Below, piece after piece: positions 8,911-18,747 of a stretch of DNA of 64,000 nucleotides. A program made the translations under genes and the position numbers. The DNA comes from Caballeronia sp. SBC1 (lineage in GTDB: Bacteria > Pseudomonadota > Gammaproteobacteria > Burkholderiales > Burkholderiaceae): the NCBI RefSeq assembly GCF_011493005.1, contig NZ_CP049156.1, positions 3,162,001 through 3,226,000 of the forward strand, in the 5' to 3' direction. The stretch's first letter is position 1. Each line of letters begins with the position of its first letter. The notes under the pieces were generated by a model, which saw only the letters and a program-made list of their open reading frames with translations, made no database searches and had not been told where the DNA came from.

Positions 8911-9916
8911 CGTTATCGTTACCTTGAGTGAGGATGAATTGCCGCCAACGGCGGTCGATCTGCCAGCCAACCAAGGCCAGAACAACGTACCACGCCCCGA
9001 ACAGGGCCCATTGGGCCATGAGCGGCACGCAAAGTGCTAAGAGCGCTACGCAACCGCTGCCCAACATGAGCAAGTAATACGCCACAGCCACGCGGACGTG
9101 GCTTTCAGTCAGTCTCACCAAACGCTGATAATAATGCTCGCGATGCGCCAGCCACACTTTCTCCCCCCGCGCGAGACGGCGCGCAAGGGTCACGGTGGCG
9201 TCGGCCACGAAAGGCGCAAACACCAGCGCGGGGAACCAGATCGGCCAGACGCTGTGCTGCCAACCCCAGAAGCCCAGCGCCCCAGCCAGGAAACCAAGCG
9301 GGATCGAACCGGCGTCGCCGAGGAATATCTTGGCCGGATGGTGGTTAAAAATCAAGAAGCCAAGTGCTGCGCCAGCTACCGCCGCCGCAGCCACTGCAAG
9401 CGACGGCTGCGAAATCAGCGCTGCAACGGCGTAAAAACCGAAACCAAACACAGCCATGCCGCCCGCGAGACCGTCGGAGCCGTCCATGAAATTGTAAAGA
9501 TTGACCACCCAGACGAGCGCCACGACGGCAAGCAGCGCAAGCCACCAGGTAATGCTCACGGAGCTCCACGCAATGGCCCCAGCCACCACGATCAGATGCG
9601 CGGCGAAGCGCACGCGGGCCGGCAAGCCCCGCCGGTCATCGATTTGGGACACCACGGACAGCAGCAATGCTCCGAGCGCGATCCAGCCAAAGGATGGCAC
9701 GCACAATGCAACGGCGAGCAACGTGGCTGGCATGACCCCCCAGCCGCCCACGCGCGGCACCGGGCGCACGTGCAACGACCGATGGTTCGGGATATCGACT
9801 GCTATATCCCAGGCCCAGCCTGTACGCAATAGCAGCAGCAAAATCCCCGCGCACACACCGCAAGCGATTCCAGCAGCGAAGAACAACAGCATGGGCATGG
9901 GCGTCAGCAGTACCAT
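8900..9916 (-). CDS. wbiH: WecA/WbpL-type undecaprenyl-phosphate sugar-1-phosphate transferase
   Basis: A 338-residue polytopic protein with about ten membrane segments, of the MraY/WecA superfamily. Cytoplasmic motifs are DDRRGLP, NLYNFMDGSDGLAGG, KIFLGDAGS and the HREHYYQRL signature typical of WbpL-like enzymes. It should transfer a HexNAc-1-phosphate (perhaps QuiNAc or FucNAc made via the adjacent dehydratase) to undecaprenyl phosphate, starting O-antigen synthesis at the inner membrane. ATG 9916 shares one base with the TGA of the upstream epimerase (TGATG), indicating coupling. An alternative longer frame up to 10087 reads through the epimerase gene and has no family support. Confidence 0.9.
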   Translation of the reverse strand: MVLLTPMPMLLFFAAGIACGVCAGILLLLLRTGWAWDIAVDIPNHRSLHVRPVPRVGGWGVMPATLLAVALCVPSFGWIALGALLLSVVSQIDDRRGLPARVRFAAHLIVVAGAIAWSSVSITWWLALLAVVALVWVVNLYNFMDGSDGLAGGMAVFGFGFYAVAALISQPSLAVAAAAVAGAALGFLIFNHHPAKIFLGDAGSIPLGFLAGALGFWGWQHSVWPIWFPALVFAPFVADATVTLARRLARGEKVWLAHREHYYQRLVRLTESHVRVAVAYYLLMLGSGCVALLALCVPLMAQWALFGAWYVVLALVGWQIDRRWRQFILTQGNDNDAN

Positions 9917-10857
9917 CAGCGCGCCTCCTGGAATGCACGCACCGTCCGCGCGATGCCTTCGGCCACCGTTATGGGCGGCGTCCAGCCGAGGTCCGTCCGC
10001 AGGCGCGTGCTGTCCATGCGCAGCGGGCTTGTCAATCGGTCGACCTGGGCCGTGCGCCCCGTCAGCGCGCCCGCTGCACGCAACCATGAAGCGGGTACCG
10101 CCAGAAGCCGCGCGGGTTTATCAAAGGCCTGGGCCAGTGCCCGGATCATCTGCGCGACGCTGAGATCGTCGCCGTCGGTAACATGGAACACTCCGCTGGT
10201 CGGCTCGGTGCGCGTTGCCACGAACCGGATGGCATCGGCGAGATTACCCACGTAGACCATGCTGCGACGGACACTGATAGCACCAAGCGGCAAAGGGATA
10301 CCGCGCTCCACGGCTCGCATCAATTGCTCGAAGTTCGCTCGTACTCCCGGGCCATAGACCAGCGGCGGACGGAGCACGACAATCTCCATACCTTGCTCGC
10401 GGCCGAAGCACTCAAGCGCCCGTTCGGCTTCGAGCTTCGTAATGCCGTAAGGATCCGCGGGCGCCGGCGCATCGTCCTCGCGCCATGGCCGGCCCGGCTC
10501 GCTCTCGCCCAACGCCTTGATGCTGCTTATAAAAACCAGCCGCGTCACACCCGCGCGCAACGCGGCGCGCGCCACGTTGAGCGAGCCCTGCACATTGACC
10601 GCGCGATACTCGCCGAGCGGGTCCCCAGCGCTGTCCCGCATCACGTGAACACGCGCGGCAAGATGAATCAGTACGTCCGCAGCAGGCAAAGCGGCGAGAC
10701 TTGCGAAGTTATCGTCGGCGATTACTCGTTCGTGCACGCGCGGCTCACAGCCGCCTGGCCGACGCACGAGTGCGGTCACGTCGTGACCCGCATCGCAGAG
10801 CGCCGCGCAAGTCGCGCGCCCCACAAAACCGTTGGCCCCTGTGACGATTACTCGCAT
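9916..10857 (-). CDS. wbiG: NAD-dependent sugar-nucleotide epimerase/reductase (SDR, WbpK/WbiG-like)
   Basis: A 313-residue extended SDR with TGANGFVGRA at the N-terminus, LIHLAARVHV, the catalytic SSIKALGE segment and YGITK as YxxxK. This subgroup commonly reduces or epimerises the 4-keto-6-deoxy-HexNAc made by a WbpM-type dehydratase, giving UDP-QuiNAc or UDP-FucNAc. That is plausible here because the dehydratase and the WecA-type transferase follow directly. It begins 19 bp after the upstream GT4 gene. UDP-glucose 4-epimerase activity is less likely given the neighbours. Confidence 0.82.
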   Translation of the reverse strand: MRVIVTGANGFVGRATCAALCDAGHDVTALVRRPGGCEPRVHERVIADDNFASLAALPAADVLIHLAARVHVMRDSAGDPLGEYRAVNVQGSLNVARAALRAGVTRLVFISSIKALGESEPGRPWREDDAPAPADPYGITKLEAERALECFGREQGMEIVVLRPPLVYGPGVRANFEQLMRAVERGIPLPLGAISVRRSMVYVGNLADAIRFVATRTEPTSGVFHVTDGDDLSVAQMIRALAQAFDKPARLLAVPASWLRAAGALTGRTAQVDRLTSPLRMDSTRLRTDLGWTPPITVAEGIARTVRAFQEAR

Positions 10858-10876
10858 GACAGCGATCTCCGCAGCT

Positions 10877-12061
10877 TCATGCCGACAATCCGCGATAAAC
10901 CGCGCACGTCTGGGCGACGGTCGCGTCCCAGGTGAGATCGGCGGCGCGCAGCAAACCCTTGGCGATGAGTTCGTCGCGCAGAGCCGGATCGCCGATCAGG
11001 CGCTCCATGCCGGCCGCGATGTCATCGATGGAATAAGGGTCCACCTCCCACGCCGCCCCTGCCGACACTTCCGGCAACGAAGTCAGATTCGACGTCAGCA
11101 CGGCCACGCCGCTCGCCATGGCTTCTGCAACGGGCAAGCCGAAGCCTTCGAACAACGACGGATAGGCAAACAATGCCGCCGATGCATACAGCCTCAGTAA
11201 ATTTTCCCGTGGCACATAGCCGGGCACCACCACCTGACCATCACGCGCGAGCGGTTCGATCACGCGCATGAGGGCGGAATTCTTCCAGCCATCCGCGCCG
11301 ATCAGCACGAGCGGAAAGGCGCTGCGCATCTCCGCGGGCAGCCGCGCGAATGCTTCGACCAGCCGCTGCAGATTCTTGCGCGGCTGCAGCGTGCAGACGG
11401 ACAGCACGAATCCGCGATGCTTCAGGCCGAGATTGGCGAGCGCCTCGGCGCATGATTCCGCCGAGTACGGCTGAAACGCCGCTTCAACGCCCAGATGAAT
11501 GGTGACGACCTTGGATTCGGGCACGCCGTAGATATCGACGATATCGTTCTTCGTGTAGTGACTGTCCGCGATCACGACCTGCGCTTGCCGCAACGTTTTT
11601 GGCAACTCGCGGTCGAGATATTCCACCGCCACGCGCGGATGAAACTCTGGATGCCGCCGATGCGACAGGTCGTGAATGGTCACGACCGTCGGGCCTTTGT
11701 ACCTCGAGGCCACGAAGTTTGTCTCGTGATACACATACCCGCGGCGCGCGAAATCGTCACGCACTTCACGCGACTTGATGGCCCGCGCAATTGTCCTTCC
11801 GCGATACAGCCCCGGCAGGCTGCGCGCCTTCTGAAGCACCTTGGCCGCAATACCCTCGCTGAACTGCACGCCCTTGCGCAACGCCACGTGTTGATTGATC
11901 AGCGCGAGCAGGCGCTCGCCTTCGAAACGCTCCGCGCCCACCCAGCCCGCCAGCCCCTGCACATCCGGCTCATCGTGCAATCCTTCCAGCAGATGCTGCG
12001 TGTAATAGCCGACGCCGCTCCTCGGTGGACGAAGTGAGTTGAGATCGAAGAGCAATTTCAT
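10877..12061 (-). CDS. GT4-family glycosyltransferase
   Basis: A 394-residue GT-B enzyme. The N-terminus MKLLFDLNSLRPPRSGVGYY is the start seen in MtfB/WbaZ-like mannosyl or rhamnosyl transferases, TIHDLSHRRHPEFH lies near 125, the second Rossmann domain opens with LSVCTLQPRKNLQRLVEAF (about 220), and the donor motif EGFGLPVAEAMASG (about 315) carries the E-x7-E pair. It is predicted to extend the lipid-linked glycan in the cytoplasm. GDP-mannose or a derived GDP-sugar is a reasonable donor because manC lies divergently next door, but this is inference. It is the first gene of the minus-strand group leading to the wbiG-H-I-like genes. Confidence 0.9.
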   Translation of the reverse strand: MKLLFDLNSLRPPRSGVGYYTQHLLEGLHDEPDVQGLAGWVGAERFEGERLLALINQHVALRKGVQFSEGIAAKVLQKARSLPGLYRGRTIARAIKSREVRDDFARRGYVYHETNFVASRYKGPTVVTIHDLSHRRHPEFHPRVAVEYLDRELPKTLRQAQVVIADSHYTKNDIVDIYGVPESKVVTIHLGVEAAFQPYSAESCAEALANLGLKHRGFVLSVCTLQPRKNLQRLVEAFARLPAEMRSAFPLVLIGADGWKNSALMRVIEPLARDGQVVVPGYVPRENLLRLYASAALFAYPSLFEGFGLPVAEAMASGVAVLTSNLTSLPEVSAGAAWEVDPYSIDDIAAGMERLIGDPALRDELIAKGLLRAADLTWDATVAQTCAVYRGLSA

Positions 12062-12602
12062 GCGTTAGTGTTTAGTTGACGTAGTGAACAAACAAAAAAC
12101 AAAAGGAGGTCTGCGATGGCGGAATAGCCCGTCATCGACCGTTGCATGCGAATATGTTTCAAGCTCTTACCGCCGGGATGAAACCGCTTGGGGCTCGGTC
12201 GTTATGGCCCCACTCATGGCCCGCTCATGTCCACCAAACGGACGACACGCCTGTCCTGATGACATGAACGTGCCCAATGCATCTATCCTATTTTCCTGAT
12301 CGATTGGACAGATTTTCCTGCCTGAGACCCTGCTGAGACCCTGTCTCCGCAGCGACTAGGTGTGCTTTTCGTACCCCGGACGCAACCACGAAATTTAACA
12401 CACTGGCTCTTCGCGAACCTTATGCAGCAAGCGATAGAAGTTGCCTGCATACGATATCAAAACCTTTGGCTGGCGGCGAGTCGTAGCCGGTTCGATTGCT
12501 GCAACATCGGTAACGAGATGTTCCGAAACAGGGCACCAGCGTCTCGAAATCCGCTAAAATCGCCGCTTCGCTGCCACAATTCAGCCATTTTCGAGCCGTT
12601 CA
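12062..12602. other. Divergent promoter region between GT4 and manC
   Basis: About 540 bases separate the two divergent genes and hold no credible gene. The sequence is AT-richer than the flanks. A TAAAAT hexamer at 12555-12560 could be the -10 of manC, but no good -35 stands 16-18 bp upstream. A GAGACCCTG motif occurs twice near 12324-12345. Confidence 0.5.
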
Positions 12603-14054
12603 ATGAACATCATTCCCGTCATTATTTGTGGGGGCGCAGGTACCCGCCTGTGGCCGGTGTCCCGCGAAGCCTTCCCTAAGCCGCTGTTGAAACTGGCCGA
12701 TGGGCAGAGCCTGCTGCAAAAGACGTTTCTGCGTGCTTCGCATGTGGCGAGCGCCAATGAAGTGGTCATCGTTACGAACCGCGAAACGTATTTCCTGACG
12801 AAAGACGAATGCGTTGAAGCCGACTCGGACGTCGGCCAGCTGGGTTTCATCCTCGAACCGTCCGCGCGCAATACCGCTGCGGCGATCGGCGTGGCGGCGG
12901 AAGTCGTGCGTCAGCAGCATGGCGCAGACGCGATCATGCTCGTCATGCCCGCAGACCAGCTCGTGGAAGACGAAGCCGCGTTCGGCGCCGCCGTCCAGCA
13001 CGCGGCGCGTGCGGCGCAGGAAGGCCGGATTGTCACGTTCGGCATCCGCCCGACGAAGCCCGAGACGGGCTATGGCTACATCGAATTCGAAAGCAAGCCG
13101 CTGCCCGGCGCGGATGCCGTGCACAAGGTCGTGCAGTTCGTCGAAAAGCCGCAGTTGTCCGTGGCTGAAGAACTCGTTGCCGACGGTCGGCATCTGTGGA
13201 ATGCAGGCATGTTCTGCTTCACCGCCGAGACCATGCTCGCCGAACTCGAGAAGTACGCGCCGACCGTGCTGGAACCGGCTATTGCTGCCGTTATCGATGC
13301 AAAGCGCAGTACATCGAAGGATGGTTACACCGTCGAGCTCGATGGCGCGCAATTTGCCCGTGCTGAAGACATTTCCATCGACTATGCCGTGATGGAGCGC
13401 TCCAACAACGTCAACGTGGTGCCGTGCGAGATGGGCTGGAGCGACATTGGCTCGTGGCTGTCCATCAGCGAACTCACCGCGCCCGACGCACGCGGCAACC
13501 GCATCCATGGCGAGGCGGAGCTGTACGAAGTCGACAACTGCTTTATCCGCAGCGAAGACGGCCGCATGATTGGCGCCGTGGGCGTGCAAGATTTGATCGT
13601 GGTGGATACCGCCGACGCGCTGCTGATTGCATCGCGTGACCGGGCGCAGGACGTGAAGCAAATCGTCGCCAAGCTCAAGAAGGTCAATCACGATGCGTAC
13701 AGGCTCCACCGAACGGTGCATCGCCCGTGGGGCACGTACACCGTGCTCGAAGAAGGCGATCGCTTCAAGATGAAGCGCATTGTGGTGAAGCCGAACGCAC
13801 AACTTTCGTTGCAGATGCACCATCACCGCAGCGAGCACTGGATCGTGGTGAGCGGGTGCGCTGACATTGTCAATGGCGAGCAGATCATCTCGCTGCAGCC
13901 GAACGAGTCCACTTACATTCCCGCTGGCCACAAGCATCGGCTTATCAATCCGGGCGTGATGGATCTCGTGCTGATCGAGGTGCAGTGCGGCGAGTATCTT
14001 GGTGAGGACGACATTGTCCGCTTCGAGGACGTTTATGGGCGCGTGCCGGCCTGA
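12603..14054 (+). CDS. manC: Mannose-1-phosphate guanylyltransferase / mannose-6-phosphate isomerase
   Basis: A 483-residue type II bifunctional enzyme. The N-terminal nucleotidyltransferase domain (to about 350) has the pyrophosphorylase signature GGAGTRLWPVSRE and FVEKPQ near 180. The C-terminal cupin domain (about 365-480) opens with HRPWGTYTVLEEG and includes LQMHHHRSEHWIVVSG with metal-binding His and YIPAGHKHRL. It makes GDP-mannose from mannose-1-phosphate and GTP and may also isomerise fructose-6-phosphate. Here it supplies gmd (56.4 kb) and mannosyl-type transferases. Length and motifs are complete. A weak 7-bp inverted repeat (CCACCGC/GCGGTGG, 14078-14107) follows the gene. Confidence 0.96.
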   Translation: MNIIPVIICGGAGTRLWPVSREAFPKPLLKLADGQSLLQKTFLRASHVASANEVVIVTNRETYFLTKDECVEADSDVGQLGFILEPSARNTAAAIGVAAEVVRQQHGADAIMLVMPADQLVEDEAAFGAAVQHAARAAQEGRIVTFGIRPTKPETGYGYIEFESKPLPGADAVHKVVQFVEKPQLSVAEELVADGRHLWNAGMFCFTAETMLAELEKYAPTVLEPAIAAVIDAKRSTSKDGYTVELDGAQFARAEDISIDYAVMERSNNVNVVPCEMGWSDIGSWLSISELTAPDARGNRIHGEAELYEVDNCFIRSEDGRMIGAVGVQDLIVVDTADALLIASRDRAQDVKQIVAKLKKVNHDAYRLHRTVHRPWGTYTVLEEGDRFKMKRIVVKPNAQLSLQMHHHRSEHWIVVSGCADIVNGEQIISLQPNESTYIPAGHKHRLINPGVMDLVLIEVQCGEYLGEDDIVRFEDVYGRVPA

Positions 14055-14194
14055 TCGTCTTTTGCGCAATCGGGTAGCCACCGCTGCCTGATATCAATGC
14101 GCGGTGGTTCTTGATTGATGCTGGCTTCGCAACGGCGGCGTCGCTCGCTTTATCGCCGCCCGGCCACGTTTGCCCAGCACCTTCAACGGGATCT

Positions 14195-15322
14195 ATGCGC
14201 GTTTTACATTTCTATAAGACTTATAAGCCGGACACAATGGGCGGCGTTCAGGAACTGATCAGCCAGATTTGTTCCGGCGCGGCCCGTCGTGGTGTGACGA
14301 GTGAAGTGCTCACGGTGAGCCACGACACTAGCACCGTGGACTTCGGGGACCACGTACACCATCGCGCGAAGATGGACGTGGAAATTGCGTCGTCGGGCTT
14401 TTCGCTCTCGGCGTTCGGACGGTTCCGCGAACTCGCCGAACACGCCGATCTGATCCACTACCATTTCCCGTGGCCGTTTGCCGATGTCGTGCACTTCGTT
14501 ACGCGCGTGCATAAGCCGTCGATCGTGACGTATCACTCCGATATCGTGCGGCAGAAGGTGTTGCTGCAGTTCTATAAGCCGCTGCGCAATCGGTTTCTCG
14601 CGAGCGTCGACAAGATCGTGGCAACGTCCCCGAATTATCTGGAGACGAGCGACGTGTTGCAGCGGTATCGCGACAAGGTCGAGGTGATTCCAATCGGGCT
14701 CGACGAGACGTCGTATGCGGCGCCGACTGCCGAGAAGTTGCAATATTGGCGTGAGCGCGCCGGGCCGAAGTTTTTTTTGTTCGTCGGCAATCTCCGATAT
14801 TACAAGGGGCTGCACGTGCTGCTGGATGCACTGCCGGGAACGGATTTCCGGGTGGTGATCATCGGGTCGGGACCAGTCGAGCGCGAACTGCGGGCGCAGG
14901 CGGAACGGTTGAAGCTGACCAACGTGGATTTTGTCGGGCCGGTAGGCGACGACGACAAGATCGCCCTGCTCACGCTCTGTCATGCTCTGACGTTTCCGTC
15001 GCATTTGCGCTCGGAGGCGTTCGGGATCTCGTTGCTGGAAGCGGCGATGTTCGGGAAGCCGATGATATCGACGGAAATCGGCACCGGGACATCGTATGTG
15101 AACGTAGATGGGGAGACGGGGCTGGTGGTGCCGGCGAGTGATCCGGGAGCTTTGCTCGGGGCGATGGGGCGGCTGTGGGAGGACGATGCCCTGGCCGCGA
15201 AACTGGGGCAGAACGGCCGGCAACGCTTCGAAGCGATGTTCACAGCCGGCAAGATGGTCGACGCCTATGTGGATTTGTACAGGCGGCTGGTCGACTCCAG
15301 TGTCGCGTCATCCATTCGCTAA
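14195..15322 (+). CDS. GT4-family glycosyltransferase (WbpZ/WbpY-like)
   Basis: A 375-residue GT-B enzyme starting MRVLHFYKTYKPDTMGGVQE, a form typical of WbpZ/WbpY-type rhamnosyl/mannosyl transferases. HSDIVRQK lies near 115, the second domain starts FFLFVGNLRYYKGLHVLL (about 195) and the donor site is SEAFGISLLEAAMFG (about 275) with E-x7-E. It is placed after manC on the same strand, 140 bp downstream, so a GDP-mannose or GDP-deoxyhexose donor is plausible. An in-frame ATG 28 codons upstream exists, but ATG 14195 fits the family start. A G+C-rich 7-bp hairpin at 15332-15348 lies beyond the stop and may weakly end transcription. Confidence 0.9.
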   Translation: MRVLHFYKTYKPDTMGGVQELISQICSGAARRGVTSEVLTVSHDTSTVDFGDHVHHRAKMDVEIASSGFSLSAFGRFRELAEHADLIHYHFPWPFADVVHFVTRVHKPSIVTYHSDIVRQKVLLQFYKPLRNRFLASVDKIVATSPNYLETSDVLQRYRDKVEVIPIGLDETSYAAPTAEKLQYWRERAGPKFFLFVGNLRYYKGLHVLLDALPGTDFRVVIIGSGPVERELRAQAERLKLTNVDFVGPVGDDDKIALLTLCHALTFPSHLRSEAFGISLLEAAMFGKPMISTEIGTGTSYVNVDGETGLVVPASDPGALLGAMGRLWEDDALAAKLGQNGRQRFEAMFTAGKMVDAYVDLYRRLVDSSVASSIR

Positions 15323-15368
15323 CGGCGTTGAGCGGGCGCCACGCCCGCCCGCGAATTCGCCCGGGCTA

Positions 15369-15397
15369 TCGTCACCGCAAAAACCATACACTATAAT
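15369..15397 (+). promoter_or_regulatory. Predicted sigma-70 promoter of the rfbF operon
   Basis: A perfect TATAAT (15392-15397) stands 17 bp after TCGTCA (15369-15374), which matches TTGACA at four of six positions. It lies 170 bp before rfbF and just upstream of the leader hairpin. Confidence 0.6.
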
Positions 15398-15428
15398 GCG
15401 CAAATTCCTTTCGACAGCTTACCGAATC

Positions 15429-15464
15429 CGTCTATGCGGTAGATAACGCATAGACGCGCGTTTT
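15429..15464 (+). promoter_or_regulatory. Leader hairpin with ops/JUMPstart-like core before rfbF
   Basis: Ten-base arms CGTCTATGCG (15429-15438) and CGCATAGACG (15447-15456) pair perfectly around an 8-base loop and are followed by CGCG and TTTT (15461-15464). GCGGTAG (15436-15442), spanning stem and loop, matches seven of the eight bases TGCGGTAG/GGCGGTAG of the ops core recognised by RfaH-type NusG paralogues. The element may be an attenuator or pause site in the untranslated leader. The RfaH link is inference. Confidence 0.45.
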
Positions 15465-15568
15465 ATCGCTTCCAACCCAATGCATGGAAGCCGCGCGCGA
15501 AGGTTCCCAATACACGCGGCGGCCAGACTGATCGTTGCCACTTAATCACTGCACTCAACAGGATTTCA

Positions 15569-16339
15569 ATGAAAGCTGTAATTCTTGCAGGCGGACTTGG
15601 AACCCGGATTTCCGAGGACACCGTCAATCGTCCGAAGCCAATGATCGAAATTGGTGGAAAACCGATTCTTTGGCACATCATGAAGATCTATTCAGCCTAC
15701 GGCGTGAATGACTTCGTGATCTGCTGCGGCTACAAGGGCTACGTGATCAAGGAGTATTTCGCCAATTACTTTCTTCATACGTCTGACGTCACGTTCGACA
15801 TGCGCACGAACGAGATGCAGGTGCATCAGCAATACGCCGAGCCGTGGAAAGTAACCTTGGTGGATACTGGCGAGTCCACCATGACCGGCGGACGGCTGCG
15901 CCGCGTCAAGGATTTCGTCAAGGACGAGGAAGCGTTCTGCTTCACCTACGGTGACGGCGTGAGCAACATCAACATTTCGTCGCTGGTTGAGTTTCACAAG
16001 CAGCAAGGGACGCTCGCCACCCTCTCCGCCACCTTCCCGCCTGGACGCTTCGGCGCGTTGGACCTGCACGACAATAAAGTACTGTCGTTCAAGGAAAAGC
16101 CGAAAGGCGACGGCGGCATGATCAACGGCGGGTTTTTCGTACTGTCCCCGAAGGTAATCGACCTGATTCCGGACGACGACTGCATCTGGGAACGCGAACC
16201 GCTCGAGAAACTTGCGGAAGGTGGTCAGCTTTCAGCCTTCGAACATGAAGGGTTCTGGCAACCCATGGACACACTCCGCGACAAAACGCACCTTGAAGAG
16301 CTCTGGCAAAGCGGCCGTGCACCGTGGAAGGTGTGGTAA
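15569..16339 (+). CDS. rfbF: Glucose-1-phosphate cytidylyltransferase
   Basis: A 256-residue nucleotidyltransferase with [18 protein letters not shown] at the N-terminus, [17 protein letters not shown] (about 21-37) and [10 protein letters not shown] (about 128), all characteristic of RfbF/DdhA. It makes CDP-glucose from glucose-1-phosphate and CTP, the entry step to CDP-3,6-dideoxyhexoses. An AGGA ribosome site precedes ATG 15569. Its stop shares one base with the rfbG start (TAATG), so it is the first gene of a coupled operon running to 22954. Confidence 0.96.
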   Translation: MKAVILAGGLGTRISEDTVNRPKPMIEIGGKPILWHIMKIYSAYGVNDFVICCGYKGYVIKEYFANYFLHTSDVTFDMRTNEMQVHQQYAEPWKVTLVDTGESTMTGGRLRRVKDFVKDEEAFCFTYGDGVSNINISSLVEFHKQQGTLATLSATFPPGRFGALDLHDNKVLSFKEKPKGDGGMINGGFFVLSPKVIDLIPDDDCIWEREPLEKLAEGGQLSAFEHEGFWQPMDTLRDKTHLEELWQSGRAPWKVW

Positions 16340-17409
16340 TGGTCGATCAAGCGTTCTGGCACGGCAAGAAGGTCTTTCTTACCGGCCATACGGGTTTCAA
16401 GGGCAGTTGGCTGACGCTGTGGCTACAAGCTCTTGGCGCCCGCGTCACGGGCTTCGCCCTTGCGCCGGACACCACGCCCAACCTGTTCACGCTCGGGCGT
16501 GTAGATGACGGCATTGAATCCATCATCGGCGATATCCGGGATCGCGCTTTGCTGGCCGAAGCCATGAAGGCCGCCAGTCCCGACATCGTGATCCACATGG
16601 CGGCGCAACCGCTAGTGCGCGAATCGTATGTGACCCCAGTGGAAACCTACGAAACGAACGTGATGGGCACGGTGCACGTGCTCGACGCGATCCGGCAGGT
16701 GCCGGGCGTGCGGTCAGTCGTCGTTGTTACGACGGACAAGTGCTACGAAAATCGCGAGTGGGAGTGGGGATACCGAGAGAACGAGGCAATGGGCGGATAC
16801 GACCCGTACAGCAGCAGCAAGGGCTGTGCTGAACTCGTGACCTCCGCTTACCGGAACTCGTTCTTCAATCCTGCGACTTACGCGAAGCACGGCGTTGCCA
16901 TGGCAAGCGGGCGGGCGGGCAATGTGATCGGCGGTGGCGACTGGGCGGCTGACCGGTTGATTCCGGACATCATGCGAGCGATCTCGCGCGGCGAAACGGT
17001 GAACATTCGCAATCCGCACGCCATTCGTCCGTGGCAGCACGTGCTTGAACCGCTCAGCGGTTACCTGATTCTGGCTGAAAGGCTTTACACCGATGGCCCG
17101 CGTTTCGCCGACGCGTGGAACTTCGGCCCCAACGACTCCGACGCGCAACCGGTCCAGGCGATCGTTGAACGACTGACGTCCCAATGGGGCGACGGTGCGC
17201 GATGGAGTCTCGACGGCGGCGAGCATCCGCACGAGGCGACGTTCCTCAAGCTGGACTGCTCGAAGGCGCGCGCACGTCTTGGTTGGCGGCCGCGCTGGGA
17301 CCTGAACCATACCCTCGACTCGATCGTGGCCTGGTACAAGGCAGCGGCTCGCAACGAAGACGTGAAGGCCGTCACGTTGGCCCAGATCGACCAATACACC
17401 CAAATTTGA
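16339..17409 (+). CDS. rfbG: CDP-glucose 4,6-dehydratase
   Basis: A 356-residue extended [20 protein letters not shown] is the RfbG/DdhB form of the NAD site, with [12 protein letters not shown] near 85, [11 protein letters not shown] near 130 and YSSSKGCAE as the catalytic YxxxK. It converts CDP-glucose to CDP-4-keto-6-deoxyglucose. ATG 16339 overlaps the rfbF stop by one base; an in-frame GTG-type start five codons earlier is less likely. The stop overlaps the rfbH start as TGATG. Confidence 0.96.
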   Translation: MVDQAFWHGKKVFLTGHTGFKGSWLTLWLQALGARVTGFALAPDTTPNLFTLGRVDDGIESIIGDIRDRALLAEAMKAASPDIVIHMAAQPLVRESYVTPVETYETNVMGTVHVLDAIRQVPGVRSVVVVTTDKCYENREWEWGYRENEAMGGYDPYSSSKGCAELVTSAYRNSFFNPATYAKHGVAMASGRAGNVIGGGDWAADRLIPDIMRAISRGETVNIRNPHAIRPWQHVLEPLSGYLILAERLYTDGPRFADAWNFGPNDSDAQPVQAIVERLTSQWGDGARWSLDGGEHPHEATFLKLDCSKARARLGWRPRWDLNHTLDSIVAWYKAAARNEDVKAVTLAQIDQYTQI

Positions 17410-18737
17410 TGAACCCCACCATGACAACTAAAGATCAGATTCGCGAACAAATCATCCAGCTCGTCCGGCAGTACGGCGAGATCGCTTCGCAACCCGTTGC
17501 CTTCGAACCTGGCACATCCGTCGTTCCGCCTGCGGGCAAGGTAGTCGGGGCGCCCGAGATGGAAGCGATGGTCCACGCGTCCCTCGATGCATGGCTCACG
17601 ACCGGTCGTTTCAACGACGAGTTCGAGAAGAAGCTCGCCGCGTTCATCGGCGTGCGATATCTGATTACGGTGAACTCCGGTTCGTCGGCGAACTTGGTCG
17701 CGTTTTCTACGCTGACCTCGCCGCGACTCGGCGACCGCGCCATCCGTCCGGGCGACGAAGTGATCGGCGTGGCTGCAGGCTTCCCGACAACCGTCAACCC
17801 GATCCTTCAATTTGGCGCGGTTCCGGTTTTTGTCGATGTGGAGCTTGGCACGTACAACATCGATGCGACCCAGATTGAAGCGGCCATCTCGCCGAAGACG
17901 AAAGCGATCATGCTCGCGCATACGCTTGGCAATCCGTACAACCTCGAGACGATCGTCGCGTTGTGCAAGAAGTACAACCTGTGGTTGATCGAAGATTGCT
18001 GCGACGCGTTGGGCGCAACTTACGACGGCAAGCTCGTTGGCACCTTTGGCGATATCGGTACGATCAGTTTCTATCCGGCGCACCACATCACGATGGGCGA
18101 AGGCGGCGCGGTGTTCACGAACAACCCCGAGCTCAAGCTGATTGCTGAATCGTTCCGTGACTGGGGCCGCGATTGCTACTGCGCGCCGGGCAAGGACAAC
18201 ACGTGCGGCAAGCGTTTCTGCTGGAAGCTCGGCAACCTGCCCGAAGGCTACGATCACAAGTACACGTACTCGCATCTTGGCTACAACCTGAAGATCACCG
18301 ACATGCAGGCAGCCTGCGGACTCGCGCAGATGGATCGGGTGGAAGGCTTCGTGCAAGCGCGTCGCGACAACTTCGCCTACCTGCATGACAAGCTTCAAAG
18401 CTGCAAGGAATTCTTGATCTTGCCGCACGCAACGCCGAATTCGGACCCGTCGTGGTTTGGTTTCCCGATCACGCTCAAGCCTGAAGCCGATTTCCGTCGC
18501 GTGGATCTGCTTGCGTACCTCGATCAGAACAAGATCGGCACGCGCCTGCTGTTCGCTGGCAACCTCACACGCCAGCCGTACATGATCGGACGTAACTATC
18601 GCGTGAGTGGCGAACTGACAAACACCGACATCATCATGAATCAGACGTTCTGGGTCGGTGTGTATCCGGGGCTCTCCCGCGAAATGCTCGACTTCGTCGT
18701 TGAGAAGCTCGAGACCTTCCTCGGCGTGAACTTCTAA
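17409..18737 (+). CDS. rfbH: CDP-4-keto-6-deoxyglucose 3-dehydrase (E1, PMP and Fe-S dependent)
   Basis: A 442-residue member of the DegT/AHBA aminotransferase fold that removes the C3 hydroxyl instead of transaminating. The usual PLP lysine is replaced by His in [13 protein letters not shown] (H225/H226). Cys198, 256, 258 and 266 fit the C-X57-C-X1-C-X7-C pattern described for the E1 [2Fe-2S] cluster exactly. E1 normally works with a flavin/iron-sulfur reductase (RfbI/DdhD, E3), and no such gene is present in this window. ATG 17409 overlaps the rfbG stop by one base. A longer open frame upstream overlaps rfbG and is not coding. Confidence 0.95.
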   Translation: MNPTMTTKDQIREQIIQLVRQYGEIASQPVAFEPGTSVVPPAGKVVGAPEMEAMVHASLDAWLTTGRFNDEFEKKLAAFIGVRYLITVNSGSSANLVAFSTLTSPRLGDRAIRPGDEVIGVAAGFPTTVNPILQFGAVPVFVDVELGTYNIDATQIEAAISPKTKAIMLAHTLGNPYNLETIVALCKKYNLWLIEDCCDALGATYDGKLVGTFGDIGTISFYPAHHITMGEGGAVFTNNPELKLIAESFRDWGRDCYCAPGKDNTCGKRFCWKLGNLPEGYDHKYTYSHLGYNLKITDMQAACGLAQMDRVEGFVQARRDNFAYLHDKLQSCKEFLILPHATPNSDPSWFGFPITLKPEADFRRVDLLAYLDQNKIGTRLLFAGNLTRQPYMIGRNYRVSGELTNTDIIMNQTFWVGVYPGLSREMLDFVVEKLETFLGVNF

Positions 18738-18747
18738 AGCGGGATTT

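Noticed and set aside
12600-14081. Long minus-strand frame of about 490 codons opposite manC
   Set aside because: It is a shadow of manC caused by GC-rich third positions; manC has all family motifs and the opposite frame has none.
14078-14107. Inverted repeat CCACCGC/GCGGTGG as the manC terminator
   Set aside because: Only 7 bp with a 16-base loop and no clear T-run.
15332-15348. GC-rich 7-bp hairpin after the GT4 gene as a terminator
   Set aside because: No T-run follows; too weak to call.
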